IMG/VR virus record: IMGVR_UViG_3300036846_000537
Coordinates: 1-41,411 of that record
Reading direction: 5' to 3' (one strand)
Origin: a virus
DNA length: 41,411 nt
Below, piece by piece: positions 1 through 7,957 of the stretch; position 1 is the first letter of the stretch; each line of letters opens with the position of its first letter. The notes below the pieces were generated by a model, which was not told where the DNA came from, made no database searches, and was given only the letters and a program-made list of their open reading frames with translations. The translations under genes were made by a program, and so were the position numbers.

Positions 1-198
1 CGGTGCCCCGGATCAGATGGACCAGGAGACGCTGGCTCCGCTGGAGCACCAGGCCTTTGCGCGCGAGCAGGTGGCTGACAATCCCACTTCTTACCCTGGG
101 ATGTTGATGGCCCCCATGACCTACTACGCTGGTAAGAAGCTGGGTATGACGGATTCGCGTACGCCGGCGTCGTCCGACCAGGTCTGGGCCGGCATTTA
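1..198. repeat. terminal direct repeat, left copy
   Basis: These 198 bases recur at 41214-41411 with one difference: A at 119 here, G at 41332 there (codon ACC, Thr, versus GCC, Ala). A gene reads in frame through the junction, so the repeat shows a circularly permuted, terminally redundant or circularised genome. A biological short direct terminal repeat and an assembly overlap across a polymorphic population are both possible. Confidence 0.95.
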
Positions 199-250
199 TG
201 GCGCCAATGAGGGGCTTTCCCAGGCCTTGCGTCGGAGAATGGCGCGATGA
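2..250 (+). CDS. Gln/Pro-rich protein after the portal, C-terminal part
   Basis: This is the 3' part of the gene that begins at 40903; joined across the repeat, the protein is about 186 residues. This part carries the folded-looking C-terminus, with a segment around PTSYPGMLMAP and a conserved-looking YYAGKKLGM stretch; the N-terminal part is low-complexity Gln/Pro/Met. The stop (TGA 248-250) overlaps the next start as ATGA, so the two genes are translationally coupled. Its place between portal and scaffold suggests a virion or head-assembly role. I do not recognise a characterised family. Confidence 0.8.
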   Translation, partial: GAPDQMDQETLAPLEHQAFAREQVADNPTSYPGMLMAPMTYYAGKKLGMTDSRTPASSDQVWAGIYGANEGLSQALRRRMAR

Positions 251-570
251 CCAGGCACAGCTACGTCCAGATCGGAGGGGTGCTCTATGAACGAGGGGTT
301 GACACCATCCCAGGAGACATCGACCTCAAGTACGAAGGCCCAACGATTCTTCCGGACTTGCCGGACTTTGTGTCTCCGATTGATGGCTCTGTGGTACGTG
401 GCCGTCGTGGTATCCGCGATCATTGCGCTCGTCATAATGTGGTACCTACAGCTGAGCTGAAGGGGTTACCCCCTGCCCAGGCGGTGACCCCGTACAGACC
501 TGATCGGGAGGCCATTCGAGGTAAGATCATCGAGACCATTGAACGGAAGGGGTACAAGGATGACCACTAA
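247..570 (+). CDS. conserved small phage protein with SPIDG/RRG motif
   Basis: A 107-residue protein whose middle reads FVSPIDGSVVRGRRGIRDHC, a motif I associate with small conserved proteins encoded near the portal and scaffold genes of podoviruses. The C-terminus, with PYRPDREAIRGKIIETIERK, is basic and probably helical. The start ATG overlaps the previous stop by ATGA. No catalytic signature is visible; a minor structural or assembly role is inferred only from position. Confidence 0.85.
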   Translation: MTRHSYVQIGGVLYERGVDTIPGDIDLKYEGPTILPDLPDFVSPIDGSVVRGRRGIRDHCARHNVVPTAELKGLPPAQAVTPYRPDREAIRGKIIETIERKGYKDDH

Positions 571-793
571 AGACCTGTGCGTCGTGTCCTCGTCGCCCGC
601 CTTCAACGCGGACGTCATTGACTATGTGATTGATGGCCCCCATGGCCAACGATCTATCTCTGTCTCTGGGTTGGAGTTCATGCTCTCCGGCCAAGCCACT
701 TCACAAGGGGTTGCGTATGCCAAGTACATCGCCGAAACAAGCCAAGTTCATGGCGGCAGTGGCTCACAATCCAAAGTTTGCCAAGAAGGTTGA
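560..793 (+). CDS. small hypothetical protein overlapping two neighbours
   Basis: A possible 77-residue protein starting at the ATG of GGATGACC, overlapping the stop of the preceding gene by 11 bases. The N-terminal two thirds (AFNADVIDYVIDGPHGQRS) look like normal protein. The last 25 residues overlap, in another frame, the start of the better supported gene at 717. It could be a real overlapping gene, or the frame may have been broken by an indel. I do not recognise a family. Confidence 0.45.
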   Translation: MTTKDLCVVSSSPAFNADVIDYVIDGPHGQRSISVSGLEFMLSGQATSQGVAYAKYIAETSQVHGGSGSQSKVCQEG

Positions 794-884
794 CGTCCCG
801 CAATCCGTGGGGCAGGACTTCAACGACGCTGACCAGGCGAAGAAGGCCAGCAATCTATCCCACGCTCTCCGAAACAAGAAGTGA
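717..884 (+). CDS. small conserved phage protein, KQAKFM/PQSVG motif
   Basis: A 55-residue basic protein beginning MPSTSPKQAKFMAAVAH. The pattern of S-P-K-Q-A-K-F-M, then NPKFAKKVDVPQSVGQDF and a DADQAKK tail, is shared by a small conserved phage protein often found near head genes; its function is unknown. The internal ATG at 717 is preferred because the conserved motif begins there and a GGGG tract sits 6 bases upstream. An upstream extension in the same frame (from 630) has unconvincing sequence. Confidence 0.75.
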   Translation: MPSTSPKQAKFMAAVAHNPKFAKKVDVPQSVGQDFNDADQAKKASNLSHALRNKK

Positions 885-1228
885 GCACCACCATGCTACA
901 CACCGAATCCCCGCGCAACGATGACCAGGGTCTGGAAAGCCTGATCGTGTCCAAGGGCCTGACGGCCCCGCGTGTTACGCTGTCCAAGATCGAGGATGAG
1001 ATTCTCAAGGACCAATATCACGTGTTCGACGGCACGACGCTGACAGTCTGTGTCCTGACCATGAAGAACGGCTTCCACGTGGTCGGCGAGAGTGCCTGCG
1101 CCAGTCCGGAGAACTTTGACGCCGAAGTTGGGCGCAAGGCGGCGCGTGAGAATGCCCGCCAAAAGTGTTGGGCCTTGCTGGGCTATGAGCTCCGTACGAA
1201 GCTGTTCGAGCAGAAGAAAGGGGGTTGA
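881..1228 (+). CDS. N4 gp49 / Sf6 gp66 family protein
   Basis: A 115-residue protein matching the phage gp49/gp66 family (Pfam Phage_gp49_66). Diagnostic stretches are MKNGFHVVGESACASP, then NFDAEVGRKAARENARQK and a W-x-L-x-G-Y-E-L end. The family is widespread in tailed phages and its role is not established; here it lies just before the scaffold and capsid genes. GTG at 881 overlaps the previous stop. ATG at 893, four codons in, is an equally possible start. Confidence 0.9.
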   Translation: MSTTMLHTESPRNDDQGLESLIVSKGLTAPRVTLSKIEDEILKDQYHVFDGTTLTVCVLTMKNGFHVVGESACASPENFDAEVGRKAARENARQKCWALLGYELRTKLFEQKKGG

Positions 1229-1230
1229 CT

Positions 1231-2322
1231 ATGGCCGGACTTCGTGAATCCATCGAAGCGGCGGTGTTGGAGCAGGAAACGGGCGACTCGCCTTTGACAC
1301 CGCCTCCTCCCCCGTCTGCGTCCCCCGCGTCCGCGCCTGCACAAGATTCTGCAGGCGATGAACCGGGCGGGGAGGAACTACCCCACGAGGAGGTCGGCGA
1401 GGGCGCTGCAGAGCCCCCTCCACCGCCGACGCAGGCAAAAGCCCCTGCACCCTCTGTTGCTGTGACCGCGCCGGCCCCCGGGCCGAAAGATGAGGCGCCC
1501 AAGTCTTGGAAGCCGGCCACCAAGGCTAAGTGGGCCGGCTTGGACCCGGAGATTAAGGCCGAGGTGCACCGGCGCGAGGCGGAAATGGTGCGCTCGTTTG
1601 GGGAGAATGCTCAGGCCCGTGAGCTCCACAAGAACTTCTCAGAAGTGATACGCCCCTATGAGGGGCGCATCCGCGCCACGGGCCACACGCCTCTGCAGGC
1701 CATCAATGAATTGTTCCGTTGCGACCATGTTCTGTCCTTCGCTCCGATGGCCCAGCGAGCGAAGCTCATGGCGGTGCTGATTAAGGACTACGGCATCGAC
1801 ATTCGAGCGCTGGATTCCGCCATCGCGGGTGAGCCGGATCAAGATCCGGTGACGACCCGGGTTGAGCAGATGGTTCAGCAACAGTTGGCCCCCCTCCGTG
1901 AATTCTTGGGCCAACAGCAGCAGACGGCGAAGTTCAGGGAGCAGGCGCTCCATCAGGAGGCTGAGAAGAAGGTCACCGACATGGCGTCGGATTCCAAGTA
2001 TCCTCACTTTGAGACGGTGCGGGAAGACATGGCTGACTTGGTAGACCTATTCTCCGCGAGGGGGGTTTACTTAACCCCCGACCAGGCGTATACTCGCGCC
2101 GTAGCCATGAACCCTGAGTTGGCGGCCCAAGCAGCAGCTCAACAGCAGTCGAGGCAACAGCGTCAGAATGCCAACCGAGCCAACGGTAGGGCACATCAGG
2201 CACTGAGAGCTTCTTCCTCTGTTTCGAGTTCGCCGTCTGGCACACCCGGACCCGGCAGTTCAAGCCCGCCTTCCTTGCGGGACACCATCGAAGCAGCGTT
2301 TGACGAAACCTTGGGGAGATAG
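1231..2322 (+). CDS. putative head scaffolding protein
   Basis: A 363-residue acidic protein directly upstream of the major capsid gene, the usual place for a scaffold. Residues 1-85 are a Pro/Ala/Glu-rich disordered region. Then comes SWKPATKAKWAGLDPEIKAE, followed by a helical body rich in Gln and Glu; this matches a conserved podovirus scaffold-like family (pattern WKPATREKWxGLPxEVxxEI). The C-terminus is low-complexity Ala/Gln then Ser/Pro, ending in a short helix similar to the N-terminal one (LRESIEAAVLEQ and LRDTIEAAFDET). ATG at 1231 is preferred to TTG at 1225 because AAAGGGGG is well spaced before it. Assignment rests on position and family memory. Confidence 0.75.
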   Translation: MAGLRESIEAAVLEQETGDSPLTPPPPPSASPASAPAQDSAGDEPGGEELPHEEVGEGAAEPPPPPTQAKAPAPSVAVTAPAPGPKDEAPKSWKPATKAKWAGLDPEIKAEVHRREAEMVRSFGENAQARELHKNFSEVIRPYEGRIRATGHTPLQAINELFRCDHVLSFAPMAQRAKLMAVLIKDYGIDIRALDSAIAGEPDQDPVTTRVEQMVQQQLAPLREFLGQQQQTAKFREQALHQEAEKKVTDMASDSKYPHFETVREDMADLVDLFSARGVYLTPDQAYTRAVAMNPELAAQAAAQQQSRQQRQNANRANGRAHQALRASSSVSSSPSGTPGPGSSSPPSLRDTIEAAFDETLGR

Positions 2323-2324
2323 CC

Positions 2325-2477
2325 ATGCTAGCCTTCCTGAGATGGCGACTCGGACTCACGTTCCGGATTCGCAAGACGCCAAACCTCCCTCCGTTGCCGG
2401 TGACTCGCAATGATCCAGGAATGCCGAGTCTGCCCCAACCGGAGTTCACGCCTGTGAGCGTGCCTCCTCCTGAATAG
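2325..2477 (+). CDS. 50-residue basic/proline-rich peptide
   Basis: A short gene filling the gap between scaffold and capsid. It starts at ATG 2325, two bases after the scaffold stop, behind a good GGGGAG site, and ends at TAG 2475-2477, nine bases before the capsid start. The peptide begins MLAFLRWRLGLTFRIRK, amphipathic and basic, and continues as a Pro-rich tail. The spacing and ribosome site support translation; the function is unknown. It may be a minor capsid or assembly peptide, or simply a coupling ORF. Confidence 0.6.
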   Translation: MLAFLRWRLGLTFRIRKTPNLPPLPVTRNDPGMPSLPQPEFTPVSVPPPE

Positions 2478-2486
2478 GAGTCCCTC

Positions 2487-3467
2487 ATGGCCTTCGCCAA
2501 TGCTGCGATCAGCGATATCATCGCGACTACGATCCAGTCCCGTACCGGCGAGATTGACGACAACGTCACCAAGAACAACGCATTGCTGTCTCGGCTCAAT
2601 AGTCGGGGCAACATCAAGAAGTTCAGCGGCGGCAATGTCATTCTGCAAGAACTGAGCTTCCAAGCCAACGGCAACGCTGGTTGGTACTCTGGCTACGATC
2701 TGCTGCCGATCGCGGCGCAGGACGTCATCAGCGCCGCTCAGTATGATATCAAGCAGGCCGCGTGTCCGATCACGATTTCGGGCCTTGATCAGCTGCAGAA
2801 CTCCGGCAAGGAACAGATCATCGATCTCATGGAGGCGCGCGTCAACGTTGGCGAAGCGTCCATGTCGAACTTGGTTGCTCAGGGCATCTACTCCGACGGC
2901 ACCGCTGCTGGCGGTAAGCAGATCGATGGTCTCCTGAAGCAGGTGTCGCAAGCGCCGGCCACCGGCATCGTCGGCGGCATCGATCGCGGTACTTGGACAT
3001 TCTGGCGCAACCAGGTCTTCCAGGCGACCACCACCGGCGGTGGGGCCACCACGGTTACCAATGTCCAGGCTTACTTCAACGCTCTTTGGGCCAAGCTGGT
3101 TCGCGGCAACGATCGCCCCGACCTCATTATCGTCGACAACGCTTACTGGGCGTTCTACATGGCTTCCCTGCAGGCCATCCAGCGCTTCTCCGATGCGAAC
3201 ACCGCCAAGCTGGGCTTCGTGTCGATCAAGTACATGGACGCCGACGTGATTCTCGACGGTGGCATCGGCGGCTTCATGCCGACGAAGGTGGCGTACTTCC
3301 TCAACACGAAGCACATCTTCTACCGTCCTCACTCGGACCGCAACATGGTTCCGCTGTCGCCGGGCCAGCGTTATTCCGTGAACCAGGACGCCGCCGTCCA
3401 GATCCTGGCCTGGGCCGGAAATCTGACGATGTCCGGCGCGCAGTTCCAGGGCGTGATGTTCGAGTGA
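2487..3467 (+). CDS. major capsid protein
   Basis: A 326-residue protein, the main shell subunit by content and position. It resembles a podovirus capsid family of HK97-like type: an N-terminal helix with TTIQSRTGEIDDNVTKNNAL, then GGNVILQELSFQANGNAGWY, an E-loop-like YSGYDLLPI, and a C-terminal P-domain/A-domain with RPDLIIVDNAYWAFY and SLQAIQRF. The start has a strong AGGAG six bases upstream. It follows scaffold and is followed by decoration-like genes. No protease gene was seen, so cleavage of a scaffold domain is not indicated. Confidence 0.92.
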   Translation: MAFANAAISDIIATTIQSRTGEIDDNVTKNNALLSRLNSRGNIKKFSGGNVILQELSFQANGNAGWYSGYDLLPIAAQDVISAAQYDIKQAACPITISGLDQLQNSGKEQIIDLMEARVNVGEASMSNLVAQGIYSDGTAAGGKQIDGLLKQVSQAPATGIVGGIDRGTWTFWRNQVFQATTTGGGATTVTNVQAYFNALWAKLVRGNDRPDLIIVDNAYWAFYMASLQAIQRFSDANTAKLGFVSIKYMDADVILDGGIGGFMPTKVAYFLNTKHIFYRPHSDRNMVPLSPGQRYSVNQDAAVQILAWAGNLTMSGAQFQGVMFE

Positions 3468-3491
3468 TCGGCCGCGTGGTAGGGGGTGACC

Positions 3492-3830
3492 ATGGTCACA
3501 GGTGTAGTTGGTTCCGTTTTTGATCCCAATCCCGATGCGCCGGTGAACGGTGCGTTGTGTACGGGTATCGCTATCGGAACCAACAATGTCTATGGTCCCC
3601 CTCCCAATGGGGCCAATACCCCCACTCTCACAGGTATTTCGCCTTCGGTTCACACGATTGGGTTGGGGCCAAAGACAACTCGTATGAAGTCGGTGGATTT
3701 TCCGGCTTTGACGATGGCTTTCATTTTGGCTTCTGCAGATGTGGCCCCTGACGGGATTGTGAATAATGGTTACATCAACAAGACGGGAAAGCTGATTCCC
3801 GCCGGTGGTTGTTGTTACGGTGTGAAGTAG
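3492..3830 (+). CDS. decoration-like protein, tandem paralogue 1
   Basis: A 112-residue protein right after the capsid gene. It shares TGVxGxVxDPNPxAPVNGAL at its N-terminus and a C-terminal GYINKTGKLIPAGG...YGVK block with the next gene, so the two are paralogues. The composition is Gly/Pro/Asn-rich with few charges, as expected for a beta-rich surface protein. Location next to the capsid gene suggests a head decoration or stabilising protein, which is inference. ATG 3492 is preferred to GTG 3486 because AGGGGGTG serves it. Confidence 0.8.
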   Translation: MVTGVVGSVFDPNPDAPVNGALCTGIAIGTNNVYGPPPNGANTPTLTGISPSVHTIGLGPKTTRMKSVDFPALTMAFILASADVAPDGIVNNGYINKTGKLIPAGGCCYGVK

Positions 3831-3839
3831 GGATCAGCC

Positions 3840-4232
3840 ATGTCTACAGGTGTACCTGGGGCAGTCTATGATCCCAACCCTACGGCTCCTGTAAATGGGG
3901 CGCTTAGTTCTGGTATTGGAGTGAGTTATCGCGCTGTCTATGGTCCTCCGCTTCCTCACGGGCCAAATACACCGGGTACTTACCCCAATGCTCAGACGGT
4001 TGCTGTGCCCATGATTGGCGGCCCGGGTCGCGGCGAGGTGGGTGGTCCGATTGCGCCTCAAAATATGCGTATGATGGCCATTGAATACCCGGGGCAGAAT
4101 GTCGGGTACGTGACCAATGACACGGGTGCTCCGGTTCCTCCGAATGGTGAAATGTTCAGCACGGCCACAGGTTGGCTCAACAAAACTGGTCAGACTGTCC
4201 CTCCGGGGGGCACAATTTACGCAGTGAAGTGA
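3840..4232 (+). CDS. decoration-like protein, tandem paralogue 2
   Basis: A 130-residue paralogue of the preceding gene: both begin with TGV, G-x-V, DPNP and APVNGAL, and both end in a G-[WY]-[LI]-N-K-T-G block followed by P-x-G-G and a Y-x-V-K end. It differs by a Gly-rich insertion near residues 58-75. It is probably a head decoration or capsid-stabilising protein; no known family is recognised with certainty. Confidence 0.8.
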   Translation: MSTGVPGAVYDPNPTAPVNGALSSGIGVSYRAVYGPPLPHGPNTPGTYPNAQTVAVPMIGGPGRGEVGGPIAPQNMRMMAIEYPGQNVGYVTNDTGAPVPPNGEMFSTATGWLNKTGQTVPPGGTIYAVK

Positions 4233-4245
4233 CAAGGAGATTCAT

Positions 4246-4998
4246 ATGCCCGCAGGACTTCCTGGCGAAACCCTCGCCAACAATCTCGCCAATCCCAATG
4301 CTGGCCCGCTGGTGCTCTACGACCTTCTGAGCGGCCCCAAGGGCTCGCCGTTTGACAACGACAAGGATGTCTCCTCTGGCGGGCCGCGCGGTGGCTTGCA
4401 GCCGTGCTCGACGGGGGCGCTGTCCAACTGCATCGGCTTCGGCTCTCCCCCGCTTTTCCAGCCTTCGGAAATTGTCACTGGCGGCATGGGCAACTTCTTC
4501 GATGACTACACGCCTGGCTCCACCAAGCCGGATGGAACGGCGTCGGCCGATTCCACCATCATGTACATCGGGGGTGGCCGATCCAGCGCCAATGTCGGTG
4601 GCAAGGCTCCTGAGGTGCCCTACACGAACGGTGTCGGCGCTGGTGCGGCGGGCAATGGGGGCTCGCGCGACGCGGGCGCGGGGCCGGCGTTCACTGGCTT
4701 CCGCACGAAGATCGTGACGGCTGTCGGAGCCGTTGCCAACGGTGCGGTGGTCGAGACGGGGTGGGTCAATCGTTCTGGTGTTGCGCTCGTGGCTGGTCAG
4801 TCCGTGTTTGGCACCGCCTCTGCGGCGAGCCAGGTTCCGGCTCTGGCTGATGGAGAACCGCTGGACGAGCCCATTCCCGCTGAACTGAACGCCAATGCTC
4901 CGGCAGCGGGCTTGGGCCCCGTTCCTGTGGAGGAAGCCGTGGAAGGCACGACGCCTCCCCCTGGATGGGATGGGGAACCCCCACCCGAAGAAGTTTGA
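4246..4998 (+). CDS. larger decoration-like protein, third tandem relative
   Basis: A 250-residue Gly/Ala/Pro-rich protein with AAGGAG upstream. Residues 1-190 form the main domain. Its end, ETGWVNRSGVALVAGQSVFG, matches the C-terminal block of the two smaller upstream proteins (G-W-[LV]-N-[KR]-[ST]-G, then G and [YF]). After residue 190 comes a disordered acidic Pro-rich tail. The shared module and position suggest a third, extended member of the same head-surface family. The tail could be exposed on the virion surface. Function is inferred. Confidence 0.75.
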   Translation: MPAGLPGETLANNLANPNAGPLVLYDLLSGPKGSPFDNDKDVSSGGPRGGLQPCSTGALSNCIGFGSPPLFQPSEIVTGGMGNFFDDYTPGSTKPDGTASADSTIMYIGGGRSSANVGGKAPEVPYTNGVGAGAAGNGGSRDAGAGPAFTGFRTKIVTAVGAVANGAVVETGWVNRSGVALVAGQSVFGTASAASQVPALADGEPLDEPIPAELNANAPAAGLGPVPVEEAVEGTTPPPGWDGEPPPEEV

Positions 4999-5024
4999 CC
5001 ACCACCAACTGAAAGGGCACCACC

Positions 5025-5624
5025 ATGCCTACCGCGACCTATGACGGCCCCAGCTTCGAGGAAGAACAGATGTACGAGGGCGACAAACGCCTGGGCGTGC
5101 AGTTCTTTTACGATGCTGTTCAGAACGAGTTCAAGTCCAATGAAGAGGGCCGTCCCATCTTTGACCAGGTGGCGTTCATTCGCATCTTCACGCCGGGGTC
5201 GCGGGACGTGTTTGTGAGTCGCGCCAGCGAAGTGTACCAGCGCCGCTTTGAGCGCCAATGGGATCGCTTCCAGCGCGCCAATACCGAGGCTGTTGACGGC
5301 ACCCCACTGGAGCAGGCGACGTGGGTAACGGTGGCCCAGATCGCAGAGCTCAAGTCGGTTAACTGCTACACTATCGAGAATCTGGCGGACATGTCGGATG
5401 TTCTCATTGGCAAGATGATGGGGGCACTCGGTCTTCGCGAGCGCGCGCGCAAGTTCCTTGCAGCCGCCAAGGAGGCGGCCCCGCTCTTGAAGCTCACCAG
5501 TGAACTAGAGAAGCGGGATGCGGAGATCAATCTCTTGAAGCAACAGATGCAGGACATTCTCGCGGCTCAGTCGGCGGACAAGTCCACGCGGGTTCCCGTT
5601 CCGATGAACCCGCCACGGAAGTAA
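5025..5624 (+). CDS. conserved virion-module protein with coiled-coil tail
   Basis: A 199-residue protein of a family I recognise from podovirus head modules. It has an N-terminal GVQFFYDAVQNEFKSNEEGR segment, a middle with FIRIFTPGSRDVFVSRAS, then GTPLEQATWVTVAQIAELKS and the helical TIENLADMSD, which read like a helix-hairpin-helix element, and a heptad-patterned helix at about residues 150-178. No enzymatic motif is seen. It is translated just before the head-tail adaptor, so a head-completion or internal structural role is likely but unproven. Confidence 0.8.
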   Translation: MPTATYDGPSFEEEQMYEGDKRLGVQFFYDAVQNEFKSNEEGRPIFDQVAFIRIFTPGSRDVFVSRASEVYQRRFERQWDRFQRANTEAVDGTPLEQATWVTVAQIAELKSVNCYTIENLADMSDVLIGKMMGALGLRERARKFLAAAKEAAPLLKLTSELEKRDAEINLLKQQMQDILAAQSADKSTRVPVPMNPPRK

Positions 5625-5627
5625 GCC

Positions 5628-6365
5628 ATGAATTACTGGTCGGCCATTGACATCGTCAAGCAAATTGCGGGCGAGCTTGGCCTTGTCCAGCCTGATTCCT
5701 TGTTTGGCTCCGACGATGTTCAGGTGGGCCAATTGTTGGCCTATCTGAATTCCGCAGGGAACGAGCTTTCCCTGTACTACCCCTGGGAGCAGTTTGTCCA
5801 AGTTTGGACGCTCCCCACCGTGTCTGGTATAGACAATTACGATTTGCCGGCGGATTGGTCCTACTTCGTGGACCAAACTCAATGGGATCAGACCAACCAT
5901 TGGCCTCTGTTGGGCCCGAAGTCGGCTCAGGAATGGGCGTGGTTGAAGGGGGGTGTCCTCCAAGCCGCGCCAAGAATGCGTTATCGGGTGTACAAAGACA
6001 AGTTCTGGGTACACCCTGTTCCTGGGTCTACCGTGTTCACGTTCCGCATGGAGTACATCCGGCGAACATGGTGTACCAATGTGAAACAGGGGAATGTTGA
6101 TGGAGCCCTGGTTCTCAGCGATGGGGACGTTGTACAGTACGAACCCTGGCTTCTTGTCAAGTATATCAAGCTCAAGTTCTACGAGCTCAAGGGCTTTGAC
6201 AGTACAGGTGTTCGATCGGACTTCATGCGGATCTTCCAGAGTCTGACGGGCAAGGATCGTGGGGCGCCAGTGCTGTCTCTGGCTTCTCGTGCGGCGCCCA
6301 TATTTATTGGCCCGTGGTCAATTCCTGATGGTTCTTGGGATACTACGGGTGGGGCCTCCCCATGA
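5628..6365 (+). CDS. putative head-tail adaptor (tail accessory factor-like)
   Basis: A 245-residue protein whose N-terminal helix (IVKQIAGELGLVQP) and core LPADWSYFVDQTQWDQTNHW, then GPKSAQEWAWLKGG and PRMRYRVYKDKFWVHP, match a podovirus family thought to bind the portal, comparable in position to P22 gp4 or a tail-tube-A-like adaptor. It would sit below the portal and join head to tail. The stop overlaps the next start as ATGA, implying coupled synthesis with the stabilisation protein. Assignment is by family memory and gene order. Confidence 0.75.
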   Translation: MNYWSAIDIVKQIAGELGLVQPDSLFGSDDVQVGQLLAYLNSAGNELSLYYPWEQFVQVWTLPTVSGIDNYDLPADWSYFVDQTQWDQTNHWPLLGPKSAQEWAWLKGGVLQAAPRMRYRVYKDKFWVHPVPGSTVFTFRMEYIRRTWCTNVKQGNVDGALVLSDGDVVQYEPWLLVKYIKLKFYELKGFDSTGVRSDFMRIFQSLTGKDRGAPVLSLASRAAPIFIGPWSIPDGSWDTTGGASP

Positions 6366-7957
6366 CCTGGGTAGACGTCACGAAGACCACTTCTGAGTTA
6401 GACACTGTCCCCTCCCCGGTGGGCGGGTTCAATGCGTTCGATAGTCTGGCTAACATGCCGACGACCGACGCGATTCTGTTGAACAATCTCGTCCCCCAGC
6501 CTTACGGCTGTACCATTCGCAAGGGTTACCAAGAGCGCAATACAGGCTTTGTCCAGCCTGTAAACAGCCTCGCTACCTTGGCTCTACGGGGTGGTGGCTT
6601 GTCGGGCTATGCCTGGGCTGGAGACAAGTTGTTTGATGTGACCAGTCCAGGGGTCATAGGCACTCCTCTGCTCTCTGGTCTCGGTTCCTCTTGGTGGCAA
6701 ACTCTCAATTTCGCCACCTCTGGTGGAACTCACATGCTGGCCTTCGATGGGGTGGACAATCCTATCTGGTTCAGCGAAACCTCCGGGCTCCAGCGCTTGG
6801 TGGCAGGGAATGGGACGGATGTTGGGACCATCTCAGGGACCGATCCCAAGAATTGGATCCAGGGTACGGTCCACCAACGTCGGATTTGGGCAGTTCCCAT
6901 CGACTCGACGCTGGCGTGGTACCTCCCCACGGACTCTGTCTATGGGGTTGCCAACTTCTTTGATTTTGGTCCCCTGTTCAAGTTGGGTGGCTACCTCGTT
7001 CTCTTGGCGACATGGACCGTGGATTCCGGTGGGGGTTCTAATGACAAACTTGTCGCCGTCTCGTCTATGGGGGAGGCGGCTGTCTTCTCTGGTACCGATG
7101 TCAACGTCTCAACTTCCTGGTCATTGGACGGTGTCTACACCGTTGGTGCTCCGGTTCGGGGTCGCCGTTTCTATGCTAACGTGGGGGGTGATCTCTTTCT
7201 TCTGACGACCACCGGCCTCATCTCCATGGCGACGTTGGTGACTTCGACGCAGGTGAATGCCTCCTCAGCGGCAACGGCTTACTCGCAGAAGGTTCAGTTT
7301 TTCCTGTCTGAAGTCACGAGTGATCTCGGGCAGCTTGATGGGTGGGAATTGGTGTTTGTCCCCGCTCTGAATTTCCTCATGGTCAACATGCCGTCGATCT
7401 ACGCAGATGGCAGTGGTCAATTGGTGTCGAATTACATCACTACAAGCTGGTGTACATTCAGCGGATACGATGCCAATACGTTTTCTGTGGTGCAGGGGGC
7501 GTTGTTCTTCGGGGCTTCCGATGGTGCTGTGTACCAAGCCTATGTGGGCAATCGGGACGCTATCAAGCTGGACGGGTCGGGGGGCAAAGACATCATTGCG
7601 AGGTGTCAGCAGGCCTACTCGTACCTGAATGCCCCCGGCGCGCAGAAGCAAGTTGGCATGTATCGGCCCAACTTCTTGCTGACGCGGAACGTTGGCTTCC
7701 GTTCCAAGATTTCATACGATTTCAAGCAGGACGATCCTGGGGTTCCAACAGGTGTCAGTGACAAATCTCGCCTTGCTTTGTGGAACTCCGCTGTTTGGGG
7801 TCAAGATAAGTGGTCTGGTGGGCCGTTTCCAAAACTGGAATGGCGAGGCGCCGAGGGACTGGGGGTTGCAGCCTCGATCAACATCGCCATTTCAGCTTCT
7901 TCTGAGGTTATCTGGGTCAGCACGGATTACACCTTCAAGAAGGGTGGTCCTTTGTGA
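6362..7957 (+). CDS. packaged-DNA stabilisation / tail hub protein
   Basis: A 531-residue beta-rich protein. It opens with SPVGGFNAFDSLANMPTTDA and NNLVPQPYGCTIRKG, followed by repeated Trp/Gly-rich blades (SSWWQTLNFATSGGTHML, RRIWAVPIDSTLAWYLPTD, LVLLATWTVDSGGGS), a pattern I associate with podovirus tail proteins likened to P22 gp10, which plug the portal after packaging. ATG 6362 is chosen because it overlaps the upstream stop and follows GGTGGGG; an earlier TTG at 6335 lies inside the adaptor gene. Function by family analogy. Confidence 0.78.
   Translation: MTWVDVTKTTSELDTVPSPVGGFNAFDSLANMPTTDAILLNNLVPQPYGCTIRKGYQERNTGFVQPVNSLATLALRGGGLSGYAWAGDKLFDVTSPGVIGTPLLSGLGSSWWQTLNFATSGGTHMLAFDGVDNPIWFSETSGLQRLVAGNGTDVGTISGTDPKNWIQGTVHQRRIWAVPIDSTLAWYLPTDSVYGVANFFDFGPLFKLGGYLVLLATWTVDSGGGSNDKLVAVSSMGEAAVFSGTDVNVSTSWSLDGVYTVGAPVRGRRFYANVGGDLFLLTTTGLISMATLVTSTQVNASSAATAYSQKVQFFLSEVTSDLGQLDGWELVFVPALNFLMVNMPSIYADGSGQLVSNYITTSWCTFSGYDANTFSVVQGALFFGASDGAVYQAYVGNRDAIKLDGSGGKDIIARCQQAYSYLNAPGAQKQVGMYRPNFLLTRNVGFRSKISYDFKQDDPGVPTGVSDKSRLALWNSAVWGQDKWSGGPFPKLEWRGAEGLGVAASINIAISASSEVIWVSTDYTFKKGGPL

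Noticed and set aside
2328-3653. Reverse-strand ORF (441 residues) opposite the capsid gene
   Set aside because: The forward frame encodes a recognisable capsid protein with a strong ribosome site; the reverse frame has no family features.
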